From Kosakonia oryziphila (GTDB taxonomy: Bacteria > Pseudomonadota > Gammaproteobacteria > Enterobacterales > Enterobacteriaceae): a stretch of DNA of 43,818 nt. Of the stretch, positions 7,792 through 18,171 are shown piece after piece. The notes beneath the pieces are model-generated. The model made no database searches. It was not told the DNA's origin and saw nothing but the letters and a program-made list of their open reading frames with translations. Numbering within the stretch: the stretch's first letter is position 1; every line of letters starts with the position of its first letter. The translations under genes and the position numbers were made by a program. Location: positions 1-43,818 of the forward strand of contig NZ_FMBC01000014.1 in the NCBI RefSeq assembly GCF_900094795.1, written 5' to 3'.

Positions 7792-8744
7792 CGCTGCTGG
7801 CCTGGTGTGTTGCATTTCTGCTCGATCGCTTACTTGGCGACCCGCCACACTGGCCGCATCCGGTGCGCTGGATTGGTGCGCTGATTAACCTCGTACAAAG
7901 CACCGTCCGGCGAGTGTGCCGCAGCGATACAGCATTGCGCATCGGCGGCGGCGTGATGTGGCTACTGGTGGTGGGGATCACCTGGGGTGTTGCCTGGGGT
8001 GTGCTTGCGCTGGCGCAGACAATCAATCCGTGGTTCGGCTGGTGCGTGGAGGTGTGGATGATTTACACCCTGCTTGCCACACGTTGTCTTGCGGATATGG
8101 CGCGGGAAGTTGAGCAGGCGCTGCGCTTCGGCTCTCTTGCCGAAAGCCGCGAGAAGCTGTCGTGGATTGTCGGTCGCGATACCGCGCAGCTCCAGCCACC
8201 GCAAATCACCCGCGCGGTAGTGGAAACTGTGGCGGAAAACACCGTCGATGGCGTGATCGCGCCGCTGTTCTTTTTATTGCTCGGCGGCGCGCCGTTGGCA
8301 ATGGCCTACAAAGCGGTCAATACACTGGATTCGATGGTGGGCTACAAGCATGAAAAGTACCGCGCGATCGGCATGGTTAGCGCGCGGCTGGATGATGTCG
8401 CCAACTTTATCCCGGCACGTCTGAGCTGGCTGTTACTCAGTACGGCGGCATGGCTCGCAGGTGATCACGCGGGCAATGCGCTGCGTATCGGTTTTCGCGA
8501 CCGGCGCAACCACAGCAGCCCCAACTGCGCCTGGCCGGAAGGCACTGTCGCCGGGGCACTTGGCGTGCGGCTTGGCGGGCCAAATGATTACTTTGGCCAG
8601 CGGGTCGAAAAACCGTGGATTGGCGATGAGCTTCGCGCCATTACGCCGGATGATATACCCCGCACCATTCGCATGATGTGGTTTGCCGCCACGCTGGCGC
8701 TGGTACTGTTTGCGCTGATACATCTTGCCCTCGCAGGCGCATAA
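7788..8744 (+). CDS. cbiB: Adenosylcobinamide-phosphate synthase CbiB
   Basis: CbiB is an integral membrane enzyme that attaches the aminopropanol (phosphate) side chain to adenosylcobyric acid. The 318-residue protein has several hydrophobic segments and conserved stretches, including LDRLLGDPPHWPHPVRW near the start, ETVAENTVDGVIAPLF in the middle and a KAVNTLDSMVGYK motif. ATGA overlap with cbiA indicates translational coupling. It would use the product of PduX and CobD. Confidence 0.95.
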   Translation: MTLLAWCVAFLLDRLLGDPPHWPHPVRWIGALINLVQSTVRRVCRSDTALRIGGGVMWLLVVGITWGVAWGVLALAQTINPWFGWCVEVWMIYTLLATRCLADMAREVEQALRFGSLAESREKLSWIVGRDTAQLQPPQITRAVVETVAENTVDGVIAPLFFLLLGGAPLAMAYKAVNTLDSMVGYKHEKYRAIGMVSARLDDVANFIPARLSWLLLSTAAWLAGDHAGNALRIGFRDRRNHSSPNCAWPEGTVAGALGVRLGGPNDYFGQRVEKPWIGDELRAITPDDIPRTIRMMWFAATLALVLFALIHLALAGA

Positions 8745-8755
8745 GGATGAAGACG

Positions 8756-9388
8756 ATGGATTATTTGCAACAACCGCAGGCTATTGAAGCCAAAAGTTTT
8801 GTCATTATCGGTGAGATTATCCAGCAAACACGCCCCGATTTTTGTTTTGCCAGTCCACTGCATGAGGCGGTAATCAAACGGGTTATCCACACCACCGCTG
8901 ATTTTGACTGGCTCGATATTTTGTGGTTTTCCGATGACGCGCTGCAACGCCTGTGCAAGGCGATAACGCAAGGCTGTACCCTTTATACCGACACCACGAT
9001 GGCGCTTTCCGGTATTAACAAGCGGTTGCTGGCGCAGTTCGGTGGCGAAGTACGTTGCTACATCTCCGATCCACGCGTAGTGCGCAAAGCCAAAGAGGAG
9101 GGTATCACCCGCTCGATGGCGGCGGTCGATCTGGCGCTGACGGAAGCGGAAGCGAAAATTTTTGTTTTCGGCAATGCGCCTACAGCGTTGTTCCGCCTGC
9201 TGGAACACCAGGTGCCGGTCAGCGGCGTGGTTGGCGTGCCGGTCGGTTTTGTGGGGGCTGCGGAATCGAAAGAGGCGCTGGTAGAGAGCGGTTTGCCGGC
9301 CATTGCCGCACGTGGTCGCAAGGGCGGTAGCAATGTGGCTGCGGCGATTGTTAATGCGCTGCTCTATCACTTGCAGGAGTCGCAATGA
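8756..9388 (+). CDS. cbiC: Precorrin-8X methylmutase CbiC (cobalt-precorrin-8)
   Basis: CbiC moves a methyl group from C11 to C12 of cobalt-precorrin-8 to give cobyrinate. The product is 210 residues, as in Salmonella. The ATG at 8756 follows AAGGA by 8 bases and gives the family N-terminus ([14 protein letters not shown]). Conserved stretches include [20 protein letters not shown], the [11 protein letters not shown] motif and [13 protein letters not shown]. An in-frame ATG three codons earlier is possible but would be too close to the ribosome site. Confidence 0.95.
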   Translation: MDYLQQPQAIEAKSFVIIGEIIQQTRPDFCFASPLHEAVIKRVIHTTADFDWLDILWFSDDALQRLCKAITQGCTLYTDTTMALSGINKRLLAQFGGEVRCYISDPRVVRKAKEEGITRSMAAVDLALTEAEAKIFVFGNAPTALFRLLEHQVPVSGVVGVPVGFVGAAESKEALVESGLPAIAARGRKGGSNVAAAIVNALLYHLQESQ

Positions 9389-10521
9389 GCCAGACCTTCG
9401 ACGATCCGGTATGGCATAATGGTAGAGCCCTGCGCAAAGGCTATACCACTGGTTCCTGCGCCACCGCAGCGGCAAAAGTCGCGGCATTGATGGTGCTGCG
9501 ACAGCACATCATTCACCAGGTCTCGATTGTTACTCCCTCCGGCGTCACCCTGCACCTGAATGTCGAATCGCCACACATTGAAGGCCAGCAGGCGATTGCC
9601 GCCATTCGCAAAGACGGCGGCGACGATGTGGATGCCACCCACGGCATGCTGATCTTTGCCCGCGTCACGCTCACCGATGATGACCAGATTGTTCTTCGCG
9701 GCGGTGCAGGCGTGGGTACTGTCACCCGCAAAGGCATTGGTCTGGCGGTGGGGGAAGCGGCCATCAACCGCACGCCGCGCCAGACCATCGAAGCCGCTGT
9801 GCGCGAAGTGATTGGGCCCACTCGCGGCGCACAGGTGGAAATTTTCGCCCCGGAAGGCGAAGAGCGGGCGAAGAAAACCTACAACGGCAGGCTCGGTATT
9901 CTCGGCGGTATTTCGATTATTGGCACCACCGGTATCGTGACGCCGATGTCGGAAGAGAGTTGGAAACGCTCGCTATCCCTGGAGCTGGAGCTGAAGCGCG
10001 CGGCCGGTATGGAACGGGTGATCCTCGTGCCGGGCAACCACGGCGAGCGCTTCGTGCGTGAGCAGCTTGGCGTATCCGGCGAGATGGTGGTGACGATGAG
10101 TAACTTCGTTGGCTACATGATTGAAGAGGCGGTACGTCTGGGCTACCGACAGATCGTACTGGTCGGCCATCCTGGCAAGCTGGTGAAAATCGCTGCTGGT
10201 ATTTTTCATACCCACAGCCATATCGCTGATGCGCGGATGGAGACGCTGGTCGCACACCTGGCGCTGCTCGGCGCGCCGCATGATCTGCTGCTGAAGGTCA
10301 GCGACTGCGACACCACAGAGGCGGCAATGGAGTACATCGACGCTGCCGGGTTCAGCCATCTTTACACGCATCTGGCGAAGCGGATCTGCCTGCGCATCGC
10401 ACAGATGCTGCGTTTCACGCAAACCCCCCCGCAGTGTGATGCAGTAATGTTCTCTTTTGATAACCACGTGCTGGGCGCAAATCGCCCGCTTGAAGAGATT
10501 GCCGGAGAGCTGAAATGTTAA
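9385..10521 (+). CDS. cbiD: Cobalt-precorrin-5B C1-methyltransferase CbiD
   Basis: CbiD methylates C1 of the corrin ring in the anaerobic pathway. The 378-residue length matches the family. The N-terminal [20 protein letters not shown] is the hallmark motif, followed by a glycine-rich [15 protein letters not shown] segment. The ATG overlaps the cbiC stop by 4 bases. CbiD is found only in the anaerobic route, which together with CbiG and CbiK fixes the pathway type. Confidence 0.96.
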   Translation: MSQTFDDPVWHNGRALRKGYTTGSCATAAAKVAALMVLRQHIIHQVSIVTPSGVTLHLNVESPHIEGQQAIAAIRKDGGDDVDATHGMLIFARVTLTDDDQIVLRGGAGVGTVTRKGIGLAVGEAAINRTPRQTIEAAVREVIGPTRGAQVEIFAPEGEERAKKTYNGRLGILGGISIIGTTGIVTPMSEESWKRSLSLELELKRAAGMERVILVPGNHGERFVREQLGVSGEMVVTMSNFVGYMIEEAVRLGYRQIVLVGHPGKLVKIAAGIFHTHSHIADARMETLVAHLALLGAPHDLLLKVSDCDTTEAAMEYIDAAGFSHLYTHLAKRICLRIAQMLRFTQTPPQCDAVMFSFDNHVLGANRPLEEIAGELKC

Positions 10522-11120
10522 CCATCGCCGGCATGGGGCCGGGTAACCTCACGTTGATGACGCCGCAGGCGCTGGAGGCGGTGGCGCAGGCGGACGTGCT
10601 GGTCGGCGGCAAACGCCACCTGGCGCAGTTTGCAGATTTTCGCGGTGAAGCCCGCGTTCTGGATGCAGACATCCCCGGCCTGCTGGCGTGGCTTGAGCAG
10701 CAGCAACAGCGGCGCGTGGTGGTGCTGGCCTCTGGCGATCCACTGTTTTACGGCATCGGCACACGTCTGGTGGCACATTTCGGCATCGGGCAGTTGCGCA
10801 TTATTCCCGGTATCAGCGCCGTGCAGTATCTCTGTGCGCGCACGGGCATTGACATGAATGACATCTGGCTCACCAGTAGCCACGGGCGGGTAGTGGATTT
10901 CGACGCGTTGGCCCGCGCCCGCAAAGTGGCGATGGTCACTGACGCAAAGTGTGGGCCAAAAGCGATTGCCGAGGCATTGATGGCACGAGGCGCAGAAGCG
11001 TGCTGGCTGGTTATCGGGGAAAACTTAGGGCTCGACGATGAGCGCATCCACCGGCTGCGTCCGGCGGAAGTACAGGCCGAATACGCAATGAATGTGGTGG
11101 TGATCCTCAATGAAAGATGA
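10515..11120 (+). CDS. cbiE: Cobalt-precorrin-7 C5-methyltransferase CbiE
   Basis: CbiE is an S-adenosylmethionine-dependent tetrapyrrole methyltransferase acting at C5. The 201-residue protein has the N-terminal [15 protein letters not shown] motif, a [12 protein letters not shown] segment and [10 protein letters not shown], all typical. It overlaps cbiD by 7 bases. Together with the next gene CbiT it performs the work of the single CobL enzyme of aerobic producers. Confidence 0.95.
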   Translation: MLTIAGMGPGNLTLMTPQALEAVAQADVLVGGKRHLAQFADFRGEARVLDADIPGLLAWLEQQQQRRVVVLASGDPLFYGIGTRLVAHFGIGQLRIIPGISAVQYLCARTGIDMNDIWLTSSHGRVVDFDALARARKVAMVTDAKCGPKAIAEALMARGAEACWLVIGENLGLDDERIHRLRPAEVQAEYAMNVVVILNER

Positions 11121-11679
11121 TCTGTTTATTCGTGGTGAAAAGGTGCCGATGACCAAAGAGGCGGTGCGCGCGTTGGCGCTGTCAAAGCTGGAGTTGCATC
11201 GCGCGCAGCACCTGATCGATATCGGCGCCGGTACCGGCAGCGTCAGCATTGAAGCGGCGCTGACGCATCCGGGCTTGCAGGTCACCGCCATCGAGCACAA
11301 CCCGGCGGCGCTGAGCCTGCTGGAAGATAACTGCCTGCACTTTGGCTGTCGCAACATTACCATCGTCACCGGCGTTGCGCCGCTGTTTGTCGAGCGGCCT
11401 GCCGATGCAGTGTTTATGGGCGGCAGCGGTGGCAACCTGACGAAACTGATTGACTGGTCGCTGGCGCAGCTTAACCCCGGCGGACGACTGGTGATGACCT
11501 TTATTTTGCAGGAGAACCTTAACAGCGCGCTCTCACATCTGCATACCCGCCGGGTTGCCGCACTGGATTGCCAGCAAATCCAGGTCTCCCTACTTACCGG
11601 GCTGGGTAGCGGTCATTACTTCAAAGCGCATAATCCTGTCTTTTTGATTTCCTGCGAAAAGGAGAAGCAGCGTGGCTGA
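11110..11679 (+). CDS. cbiT: Cobalt-precorrin-6B C15-methyltransferase/decarboxylase CbiT
   Basis: CbiT methylates C15 and decarboxylates the C12 acetate side chain. It is a Rossmann-type methyltransferase with the SAM motif [16 protein letters not shown] at about 36-51 and the FMGGSGGNL loop. The 189 residues are close to the 192 of Salmonella. It starts inside the end of cbiE (11-base overlap) and runs into cbiF with an 8-base overlap. Confidence 0.95.
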   Translation: MKDDLFIRGEKVPMTKEAVRALALSKLELHRAQHLIDIGAGTGSVSIEAALTHPGLQVTAIEHNPAALSLLEDNCLHFGCRNITIVTGVAPLFVERPADAVFMGGSGGNLTKLIDWSLAQLNPGGRLVMTFILQENLNSALSHLHTRRVAALDCQQIQVSLLTGLGSGHYFKAHNPVFLISCEKEKQRG

Positions 11680-12445
11680 TAACACTGATGCGCAAACGGT
11701 CTGGTTTGTCGGTGCCGGGCCGGGCGACCGTGAACTGATCACCCTGAAAGGCTACCGGCTGTTGCAACAGGCTCAGGTGGTGATTTACGCCGGATCGCTG
11801 ATCAACACTGAACTGCTGGAGTATTGCCCGGCTGACGCAGTATGTCATGACAGCGCCGAACTGCATCTTGAGCAAATTATCGACCTGATGGAAGCCGGAA
11901 TAAACGCCGGGAAAGTGGTGGTGCGCCTGCAAACCGGTGATGTTTCGCTTTACGGCTCGGTGCGCGAGCAAGGTGAGGAACTGACCCGGCGCGGCATCCG
12001 TTGGCAGGTGGTACCGGGCGTCAGCGCGTTTCTCGGCGCGGCGGCAGAATTGGGCGTTGAGTATACCGTACCGGAAGTGTCGCAAAGCCTGATTATTACT
12101 CGCCTGGAAGGGCGGACACCTGTGCCGGAGCGCGAGCAGCTTGAATCCTTCGCCAGCCATCAGACGTCAATGGCTATCTACCTTTCCGTGCAGCGCATCC
12201 ACCGCGTGGCGGAGCGCTTAATTGAAGGCGGCTATCCGCAGACCACGCCTGTGGCGGTGATCTACAAAGCCACCTGGCCACAGAGCCAGACAGTACGCGG
12301 CACGCTGGCTGATATCGGCGACAAAGTGCGCGAAGCAGGTATTCGTAAAACCGCGTTGATCCTCGTTGGCGCATTTCTTGGTGAGGAGTACCACTACTCG
12401 CGGCTTTATGCGGCGGACTTCAGCCATGAATACCGTAAAGCCTGA
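11672..12445 (+). CDS. cbiF: Cobalt-precorrin-4 C11-methyltransferase CbiF
   Basis: CbiF adds a methyl group at C11 of the contracted ring. The 257-residue protein has the family opening [18 protein letters not shown], the [11 protein letters not shown] motif and [15 protein letters not shown]. The start is GTG, with AGGAGAAG just upstream. It overlaps cbiG by 20 bases. Confidence 0.95.
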   Translation: MADNTDAQTVWFVGAGPGDRELITLKGYRLLQQAQVVIYAGSLINTELLEYCPADAVCHDSAELHLEQIIDLMEAGINAGKVVVRLQTGDVSLYGSVREQGEELTRRGIRWQVVPGVSAFLGAAAELGVEYTVPEVSQSLIITRLEGRTPVPEREQLESFASHQTSMAIYLSVQRIHRVAERLIEGGYPQTTPVAVIYKATWPQSQTVRGTLADIGDKVREAGIRKTALILVGAFLGEEYHYSRLYAADFSHEYRKA

Positions 12446-13481
12446 ATCAATTGCGCTGTTCTGTCTGACGCCCGGCGGCGTAGCGCTGGCGAGCCGTCTG
12501 AAAGCAGCGTTGCCGATGACCTGTTTTACCAGCGAGGAGTTGCTCACCGACGGCTTTCAGCCCTTTGAAGGCAGCTTTGCACAGACCCTGCGCGAGGCAT
12601 TTTGCCACTACCCGGCGGTGGTGTTTATCGGTGCGACGGGCATTGCCGTAAGGGTGATTGCCCCGCTGATCAACGACAAATTTCTCGATCCGGCGGTGAT
12701 CGTCATTGATGAACGCGGCCAGCATGTGATCAGTCTGCTTTCCGGCCACTGTGGCGGCGCGAACGCGCTGACGCGTTATCTGGCGGATGTGCTGGGTGCC
12801 GATCCGGTAATCACCACGGCGACTGACGTGAACGAAATGGCGGCGCTGGACACGCTGGCCTGTCAGCTTGATGCGCGAATGGTGGATTTTCGCACGGCGG
12901 TAAAGACCATCAACCACATGCTGGTAAGCGGTAAACGCATCGGCCTGTGGTGTGAAGAGGCGCTGCGTGAAGAAGTGGCAAGCTGCGACACGCGTGGTTT
13001 TATCCCCGTCACGCACCTTGATGCCCTGCCGAAACTGGACGGGCTGGTCTGTGTCTCCATCCGGGCGCTACTGCCTGCGCTGCCCGTGCCGGTGTTCAAA
13101 CTGGTGCCAAAGCGCGTGGTAGCGGGGATCGGCTGTCGGCGTGATACGCCGTTTGCCTTGCTGTCGGCGTTACTACAACGCCAGTTTCAGGCGCAGGCAT
13201 TCGATCCGCTGGCGCTGCGGGCGATTGGCAGCATCAGCGTAAAGCAGGATGAGAAAGGGTTACTGCAACTGGCGGAGAGCCTACAGGTGCCGTTTGAAAT
13301 TTTTACTGCGCAGGCGCTGCGTCAGCACGAACATCGCTTTCCGTCCTCGGAATTTGTCCGGCAGAGCGTGGGCGTGGGTAGCGTTTCCGGCCCGGCAGCC
13401 TGGCTGATGAGCCAGGGGCAACTGGTGGGAGAAACCCTGCGGGAGCAGGGCGTGACAATTACTTTGGGAGTTTCACACTGA
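12426..13481 (+). CDS. cbiG: Cobalt-precorrin-5A hydrolase CbiG
   Basis: CbiG opens the delta-lactone of cobalt-precorrin-5A and releases acetaldehyde. I use the ATG at 12426, giving 351 residues and the N-terminus [20 protein letters not shown] that Salmonella CbiG shares. Conserved segments include [15 protein letters not shown], the [18 protein letters not shown] stretch and, in the C-terminal domain, GIGCRRDTP and [11 protein letters not shown]. The 20-base overlap with cbiF indicates coupling. Confidence 0.95.
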   Translation: MNTVKPESIALFCLTPGGVALASRLKAALPMTCFTSEELLTDGFQPFEGSFAQTLREAFCHYPAVVFIGATGIAVRVIAPLINDKFLDPAVIVIDERGQHVISLLSGHCGGANALTRYLADVLGADPVITTATDVNEMAALDTLACQLDARMVDFRTAVKTINHMLVSGKRIGLWCEEALREEVASCDTRGFIPVTHLDALPKLDGLVCVSIRALLPALPVPVFKLVPKRVVAGIGCRRDTPFALLSALLQRQFQAQAFDPLALRAIGSISVKQDEKGLLQLAESLQVPFEIFTAQALRQHEHRFPSSEFVRQSVGVGSVSGPAAWLMSQGQLVGETLREQGVTITLGVSH

Positions 13482-14206
13482 TGTTGACGGTAATTGGGAT
13501 TGGTCCCGGCTCACAGGCAATGATGACCATGGAGGCCATCGAAGCGCTCCAGGCGGCGGAAATTGTGGTGGGCTACAAAACCTACACGCACCTCGTCAAA
13601 GCCTTCACCGGCGATAAGCAGGTGATCAAAACCGGCATGTGCAAAGAGATTGAGCGCTGCCAGGCGGCAATCGAGCTGGCGCAGGCCGGGCATAACGTGG
13701 CGCTGATAAGCAGCGGAGATGCCGGGATCTACGGTATGGCCGGGCTGGTGCTTGAGCTGGTTAACAAGCAGCAACTGGATGTGGATGTTCGGCTGGTGCC
13801 GGGTATGACCGCCAGCATCGCCGCCGCTGCGTTGCTGGGCGCACCGTTAATGCACGATTTCTGCCATATCAGCCTGAGCGACCTGATGACGCCGTGGCCG
13901 GTTATCGAAAAACGCATTATCGCGGCGGGTGAAGCGGACTTCGTCATCTGCTTCTATAACCCGCGCAGCCGGGGCCGCGAAGGGCATCTCGCGCGAGCAT
14001 TTGAACTGCTGGCGGCCAGCAAAAACGCCAACACACCGGTGGGCGTGGTGAAATCTGCCGGGCGCAAGAAAGAGGAAAAATGGCTGACCACACTTGGCGA
14101 GATGGATTTTGAACCCGTTGATATGACCAGCCTGGTGATTGTCGGTAACCGTGCCACCTGTGTGCAAAACGGTCTGATGATCACCCCACGAGGTTACACC
14201 CTGTGA
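13481..14206 (+). CDS. cbiH: Cobalt-factor III C17-methyltransferase CbiH
   Basis: CbiH methylates C17 and drives ring contraction, the defining step of corrin formation. The 241-residue SAM-dependent methyltransferase opens with VIGIGPGSQAMMTMEA and has the SSGDAGIYGMAGL and VPGMTASIAAAALLG motifs. Its ATG shares one base with the cbiG stop (TGATG). Confidence 0.95.
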   Translation: MLTVIGIGPGSQAMMTMEAIEALQAAEIVVGYKTYTHLVKAFTGDKQVIKTGMCKEIERCQAAIELAQAGHNVALISSGDAGIYGMAGLVLELVNKQQLDVDVRLVPGMTASIAAAALLGAPLMHDFCHISLSDLMTPWPVIEKRIIAAGEADFVICFYNPRSRGREGHLARAFELLAASKNANTPVGVVKSAGRKKEEKWLTTLGEMDFEPVDMTSLVIVGNRATCVQNGLMITPRGYTL

Positions 14207-14988
14207 CGGCAGGCGAGGTGCTGGTGATAGGCGGCACCAGCGATGCGCGGCTGATTTGTCAGCAACTGGACGAGGCCGGAGTGCGTTATACACTGTCGGT
14301 CGCCACGCCGACCGGCACGCAACTGGCAGGCAACATTTGCGGCCAGGTGCGCTGCGGGCGGCTGGAGATGGACGAGATGGTTACGTGGCTCAGACAGAAC
14401 AACACGCGCTGGGTGATAGATGCTTCTCACCCCTATGCCGAAGTGGTCAGCCACAATATTGCCCACGCCTGTCACCAGGCGCAGGTATTACTGAGCCGTT
14501 ATCAGCGCCCGGAACAACAGCCGGAGCTGCAACATCCGCTGTTGTTCAACGTCGCCACGCTGGAGGAAGCCTGCGACAAAGCCCGTCATCTGGGTGAGCG
14601 CATCTTGCTGACCACCGGCAGCAAAGATCTGGCGCGCTGGCGTAACGGATTGCCGGGAAAAACGCTGCTGGCGCGCGTTCTGCCCGTGGCGGATGTGCTG
14701 GCGCAGTGTGCAGAACAGGGTTTTGGCGTGGGGGAGATCTTCGCGCTGTGCGGTCCGTTTAGCGCTGAATTTAACGCCGCGTTTTATCGCCAGTACCGCG
14801 TTGAGGTGATGATCACCAAAGCCTCCGGCGCGGAAGGCGGTTATCTGGAAAAAGTACAGCCCGCACTGGATGCTGGCATTCCGTGCATTGTGATTGCCCG
14901 GCCGCAACCGCTGGTTATGGGCGATGAGTTACTCAACGGTCAGGATGCTTTTGCCGGACGCTTGCAGCGCTGGCTGGCGGCACAGTGA
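14203..14988 (+). CDS. cbiJ: Cobalt-precorrin-6A reductase CbiJ
   Basis: CbiJ is the NAD(P)H-dependent reductase of cobalt-precorrin-6A. The 261-residue protein begins with the nucleotide-binding segment VLVIGGTSDARLICQQL and contains RWVIDASHPYAEVVSHN and LLTTGSKDLARW, all conserved in the family. The start is GTG overlapping the cbiH stop by 4 bases. Its length is within two residues of the Salmonella protein. Confidence 0.95.
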   Translation: MTAGEVLVIGGTSDARLICQQLDEAGVRYTLSVATPTGTQLAGNICGQVRCGRLEMDEMVTWLRQNNTRWVIDASHPYAEVVSHNIAHACHQAQVLLSRYQRPEQQPELQHPLLFNVATLEEACDKARHLGERILLTTGSKDLARWRNGLPGKTLLARVLPVADVLAQCAEQGFGVGEIFALCGPFSAEFNAAFYRQYRVEVMITKASGAEGGYLEKVQPALDAGIPCIVIARPQPLVMGDELLNGQDAFAGRLQRWLAAQ

Positions 14989-14998
14989 GGAGAACAGC

Positions 14999-15793
14999 AT
15001 GAAGAAAGCCCTTTTGGTGGTGAGCTTTGGCACCAGTTATCACGACACCTGTGAAAAAAACATTGTCGCCTGCGAGCGCGATCTGGCGGCGAGCTGCCCG
15101 GATCGTACGCTGTTTCGCGCCTTTACCTCCGGGATGATAATTCGCAAGCTCAAACAACGCGATAACCTGCATATCGACACGCCGCTGGAGGCGTTGCAAA
15201 AGCTGGCAGAACAGGGATATCAGGATGTGGCGATCCAGTCGCTGCACATTATCAATGGTGACGAATACGAAAAAATCGCTCGTGAAGTCCAGACACTGCG
15301 CCCGCTGTTCAAACGGCTGGTGATTGGCGCGCCGTTGCTTAACAGTCACGAAGATTATCTGCATCTGATGCAGGCGCTCTCCCGGCAGATGCCCCAGGTT
15401 GCTGCCGATGAGCGCGTGGTGTTTATGGGCCACGGCGCCAGCCATCACGCTTTTGCGGCTTACGCCTGCCTCGACCATATGATGGCGGCGCACCGTTTTC
15501 CGGCACGGGTTGGCGCGGTTGAGAGCTACCCGGAAATCGATCTGCTGATCGACGCATTTCGTCGTGAAGGCGTGAAAGCGGTGCACCTGATGCCGCTGAT
15601 GCTGGTGGCGGGCGATCATGCGATCAATGACATGGCGTCGGATGACGACGATTCGTGGAAGACGCAGTTTGAGCGCGTCGGTATTGCCGCGACGCCGTGG
15701 TTACAGGGCCTGGGCGAGAATGTCGACGTGCGCGCGATGTTTGTTCAGCATCTGCATCAGGCGCTGGCGCAGGTGACGGAGGTTGCAGCATGA
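14999..15793 (+). CDS. cbiK: Anaerobic cobalt chelatase CbiK
   Basis: CbiK inserts cobalt into sirohydrochlorin early in the anaerobic pathway. I use the ATG at 14999, preceded by GAGGAGAA, which gives 264 residues as in Salmonella. The metal and proton-transfer residues described for Salmonella CbiK are present at the same numbers: His145 (FMGHG), Glu175 (AVESYPE) and His207 (AGDHA). A cobalt supply is needed, yet the cobalt transporter genes that normally follow cbiL are gone. Confidence 0.96.
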   Translation: MKKALLVVSFGTSYHDTCEKNIVACERDLAASCPDRTLFRAFTSGMIIRKLKQRDNLHIDTPLEALQKLAEQGYQDVAIQSLHIINGDEYEKIAREVQTLRPLFKRLVIGAPLLNSHEDYLHLMQALSRQMPQVAADERVVFMGHGASHHAFAAYACLDHMMAAHRFPARVGAVESYPEIDLLIDAFRREGVKAVHLMPLMLVAGDHAINDMASDDDDSWKTQFERVGIAATPWLQGLGENVDVRAMFVQHLHQALAQVTEVAA

Positions 15794-16500
15794 GCGGTAA
15801 ACTCTATGCACTGAGTACCGGCCCAGGTGCTACTGATCTGATCACCGTGCGCGGTGCGCGCATTCTCGGACAGCTCGATGTGCTGTATGCTCCGGCTGGG
15901 CGCAAAGGCGGCGACAGTCTGGCGCTTTCCATTGTGCGAGAGTACCTCAATGTGCAGACCGAAGTACGCTGTTGCCACTTTCCAATGAGCGCTGACAGCG
16001 CGGAAAAAGAAGCGGTATGGGACGACGTCGCCGCCGCGCTGGCAGCGGAAGTGCAGGCCGGTAAACAGGTGGGGTTTATTACTCTCGGCGATGCGATGCT
16101 GTTCAGCACCTGGGTATTCCTGCTGCAACGGCTTGGCCAGCCGCAGTGGTTGGAGATTGTCCCTGGCGTCACGTCGTTTGCTGCCATTGCCGCACGTGCG
16201 CAGGTGCCGCTGGCAATGGAGCAACAGTCGCTGGGCGTAGTGTCCTGTACCGCGCCGGAGGAGGAAATCCGCCAGGCGTTACAGCAACATGACAGCCTGG
16301 TGCTGATGAAAGTCTATGGCCGTTTTGCCCGAATCAAAGCGCTGCTGGCACAAGCGGGGCTTTTAGCACACGCCCTGATGATGGCGGAAGCTACCCTGCC
16401 CGGCGAGCAGTGCTGGCGGCAGCTTAGCGAGGTCCCTGATGACCAACCGCTGCCCTATTTTTCGACCATTCTGGTGAATAAACAGTGGGAGAGAAGATGA
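15790..16500 (+). CDS. cbiL: Cobalt-factor II C20-methyltransferase CbiL
   Basis: CbiL methylates C20 of cobalt-factor II. The ATG at 15790 overlaps the cbiK stop by 4 bases and gives 236 residues with the opening LYALSTGPGATDLITVRGAR. The FITLGDAMLFSTW and VPGVTSFAAIAARA motifs are those of the family. Its stop overlaps the ATG of the cbiM stump, which preserves the ancestral gene junction. Confidence 0.95.
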   Translation: MSGKLYALSTGPGATDLITVRGARILGQLDVLYAPAGRKGGDSLALSIVREYLNVQTEVRCCHFPMSADSAEKEAVWDDVAAALAAEVQAGKQVGFITLGDAMLFSTWVFLLQRLGQPQWLEIVPGVTSFAAIAARAQVPLAMEQQSLGVVSCTAPEEEIRQALQQHDSLVLMKVYGRFARIKALLAQAGLLAHALMMAEATLPGEQCWRQLSEVPDDQPLPYFSTILVNKQWERR

Positions 16501-16580
16501 AAACGCAACAACGGAAACTGCTGCCGTGCTGTGGGCTTGCCGCTGCGCTGCTGCTGATGTCGGGGTTGGCGCGCGGTTGA
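16497..16580 (+). pseudogene. cbiM: 5' stump of cbiM (cobalt transporter substrate-specific component)
   Basis: The ATG overlaps the cbiL stop by 4 bases, exactly where cbiM starts in Salmonella. The 27-codon frame carries the hydrophobic stretch GLAAALLLM, which as I recall also occurs in the CbiM signal sequence (SGLAAALLLMV). It then runs out of similarity and stops at 16578-16580. None of the conserved metal-binding part (HIMEGFLP onward) remains. This is the left end of a deletion. Confidence 0.75.
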
Positions 16581-16651
16581 TGCAGGCAAAACATCTGCTG
16601 CGTGAATTTTATGCCCGTATGTGGGCGATGCGGGTTAAGGAGGCGTCATGA
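16580..16651 (+). pseudogene. cbiO: 3' stump of cbiO (cobalt transporter ATPase)
   Basis: The frame ending [15 protein letters not shown] closes with a TGA that overlaps the cbiP ATG by 4 bases. From memory, Salmonella CbiO ends EFFHRMQKCAFREAS at the same junction, so this is probably the tail of cbiO. A fortuitous ATG at 16580 makes a 23-codon frame, but the whole ATPase core is absent. With the cbiM stump it brackets the loss of most of cbiM, all of cbiN and cbiQ, and nearly all of cbiO. Confidence 0.7.
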
Positions 16652-18171
16652 CACTGGCGATTATGTTGCAGGGCACCGCCTCGGACGTGGGTAAAAGCGT
16701 GCTGGTGGCCGGGCTGTGCCGCATTTTTTATCAGGATGGGCTGAAAACCGCTCCCTTTAAATCGCAGAATATGGCGCTCAATTCTGGTATTACGCCGGAT
16801 GGCCAGGAGATGGGGCGCGCGCAAATATTCCAGGCGGAAGCGGCGGGTATTGTACCGGATGTGCGGATGAATCCGGTGCTGCTTAAACCCACCAGCGACC
16901 GTAAAGCACAAGTGGTGCTGATGGGCAAAGTGGCGACCGACATGGATGCCGTTAGCTATCACGACTACAAACCGCATTTGCGGGCGCAAATTATGCGTGT
17001 CTGGCAAAGTCTGGCGCAGGAGTACGACGCGCTGGTGCTGGAAGGGGCAGGCAGCCCGGCGGAGATCAACCTGCGCGATCGGGATATCGTCAACATGGGC
17101 ATGGCGGAAATGGCCGCGTGCCCGGTTATCCTGGTGGCGGATATCGATCGCGGCGGCGTCTTCGCGGCCATTTACGGTACGCTGGCGCTGCTCCAGCAGC
17201 ATGAGCGCTGGCGGGTAAAAGGGGTGATTATCAATAAATTCCGCGGTGACGTTGCGCTACTGACGCCAGGCATAAAACAGATTGAAGAACTGACGGGTGT
17301 TCCGGTTATCGGTGTGATGCCGTGGCTGGAGGTCGATCTCGAAGATGAAGATGGTGTGGCGCTGCAACGTGGCAAATACCTGCGCACCGGCGAGCGGGCA
17401 CTGGATATTGCGGTGGTGCAGTTTCCACATATTTCCAACTTCACCGATTTTAACGCGCTGGCGGCGCAGCCGGATGTGCGCGTGCATTACGTGCGCTCGC
17501 CCGATGCGTTGCAGGGCGCGGATCTGGTGATTTTACCGGGCAGTAAAAATACCCTCGGCGATCTTCACTGGCTACGCGAAAGCGGGTTGGCGAAGGCGCT
17601 GCTTGCCAGGCATTGCGCGGGCGTGCCGACAATCGGCGTTTGTGGTGGCTACCAGATGCTCGGCACGACGATCGTCGACGAGGTGGAGTCCGGGTTAGGT
17701 ACGCAGCCAGGGCTGGGGCTGCTCGATACCATTACCCATTTCGCGCAGGATAAAACCACCACGCTTGTTGAGGCCCGTCTACAAGAGACATTAGCTGGCT
17801 GGCTGGCGAACTGCGCCGGGCTGGCGCTGCGCGGATATGAGCTCCATATGGGCGAAACAACATTGCAAAGCAGTTGCCGCCCGGCGCTGTGGTTAGAAAA
17901 AAACGGTCAGCGTGTCGCGGATGGCGCGATCAGTGATGACGGTCTGGTGTTTGGCACTTATCTGCACGGCCTGTTCGACAGCGATGCGTTTACCCGCGCC
18001 TTGTTGAACGGCCTGCGCGAGCGTAAAGGGTTGGGGCCGCTCGATATAACCGTGAATTATGCCGACTATAAAGCGCAGCAGTTTGATATCCTCGCCGACG
18101 CCATGCGCAAGCATGTCGACATCGATCGTATCTACCAGATTATGCAGCAACATCAGGAGCAAACATGTTAA
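16648..18171 (+). CDS. cbiP: Cobyric acid synthase CbiP
   Basis: CbiP amidates the b, d, e and g side chains of adenosylcobyrinate a,c-diamide to give adenosylcobyric acid. The 507-residue protein has the N-terminal ATP motif GTASDVGKS at 9-17 and the amidotransferase nucleophile Cys332 in [23 protein letters not shown] segment near the end carries the amidotransferase histidine. TAAGGAGG just upstream of the ATG is a strong ribosome site preserved within the cbiO stump, so cbiP translation should survive the transporter deletion. Confidence 0.96.
   Translation: MTLAIMLQGTASDVGKSVLVAGLCRIFYQDGLKTAPFKSQNMALNSGITPDGQEMGRAQIFQAEAAGIVPDVRMNPVLLKPTSDRKAQVVLMGKVATDMDAVSYHDYKPHLRAQIMRVWQSLAQEYDALVLEGAGSPAEINLRDRDIVNMGMAEMAACPVILVADIDRGGVFAAIYGTLALLQQHERWRVKGVIINKFRGDVALLTPGIKQIEELTGVPVIGVMPWLEVDLEDEDGVALQRGKYLRTGERALDIAVVQFPHISNFTDFNALAAQPDVRVHYVRSPDALQGADLVILPGSKNTLGDLHWLRESGLAKALLARHCAGVPTIGVCGGYQMLGTTIVDEVESGLGTQPGLGLLDTITHFAQDKTTTLVEARLQETLAGWLANCAGLALRGYELHMGETTLQSSCRPALWLEKNGQRVADGAISDDGLVFGTYLHGLFDSDAFTRALLNGLRERKGLGPLDITVNYADYKAQQFDILADAMRKHVDIDRIYQIMQQHQEQTC

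Noticed and set aside
10415..10672. Minus-strand open frames inside the cbi genes as antisense genes
   Set aside because: Long antisense frames are common in GC-rich coding DNA with strong codon bias; they lack ribosome sites and family features.
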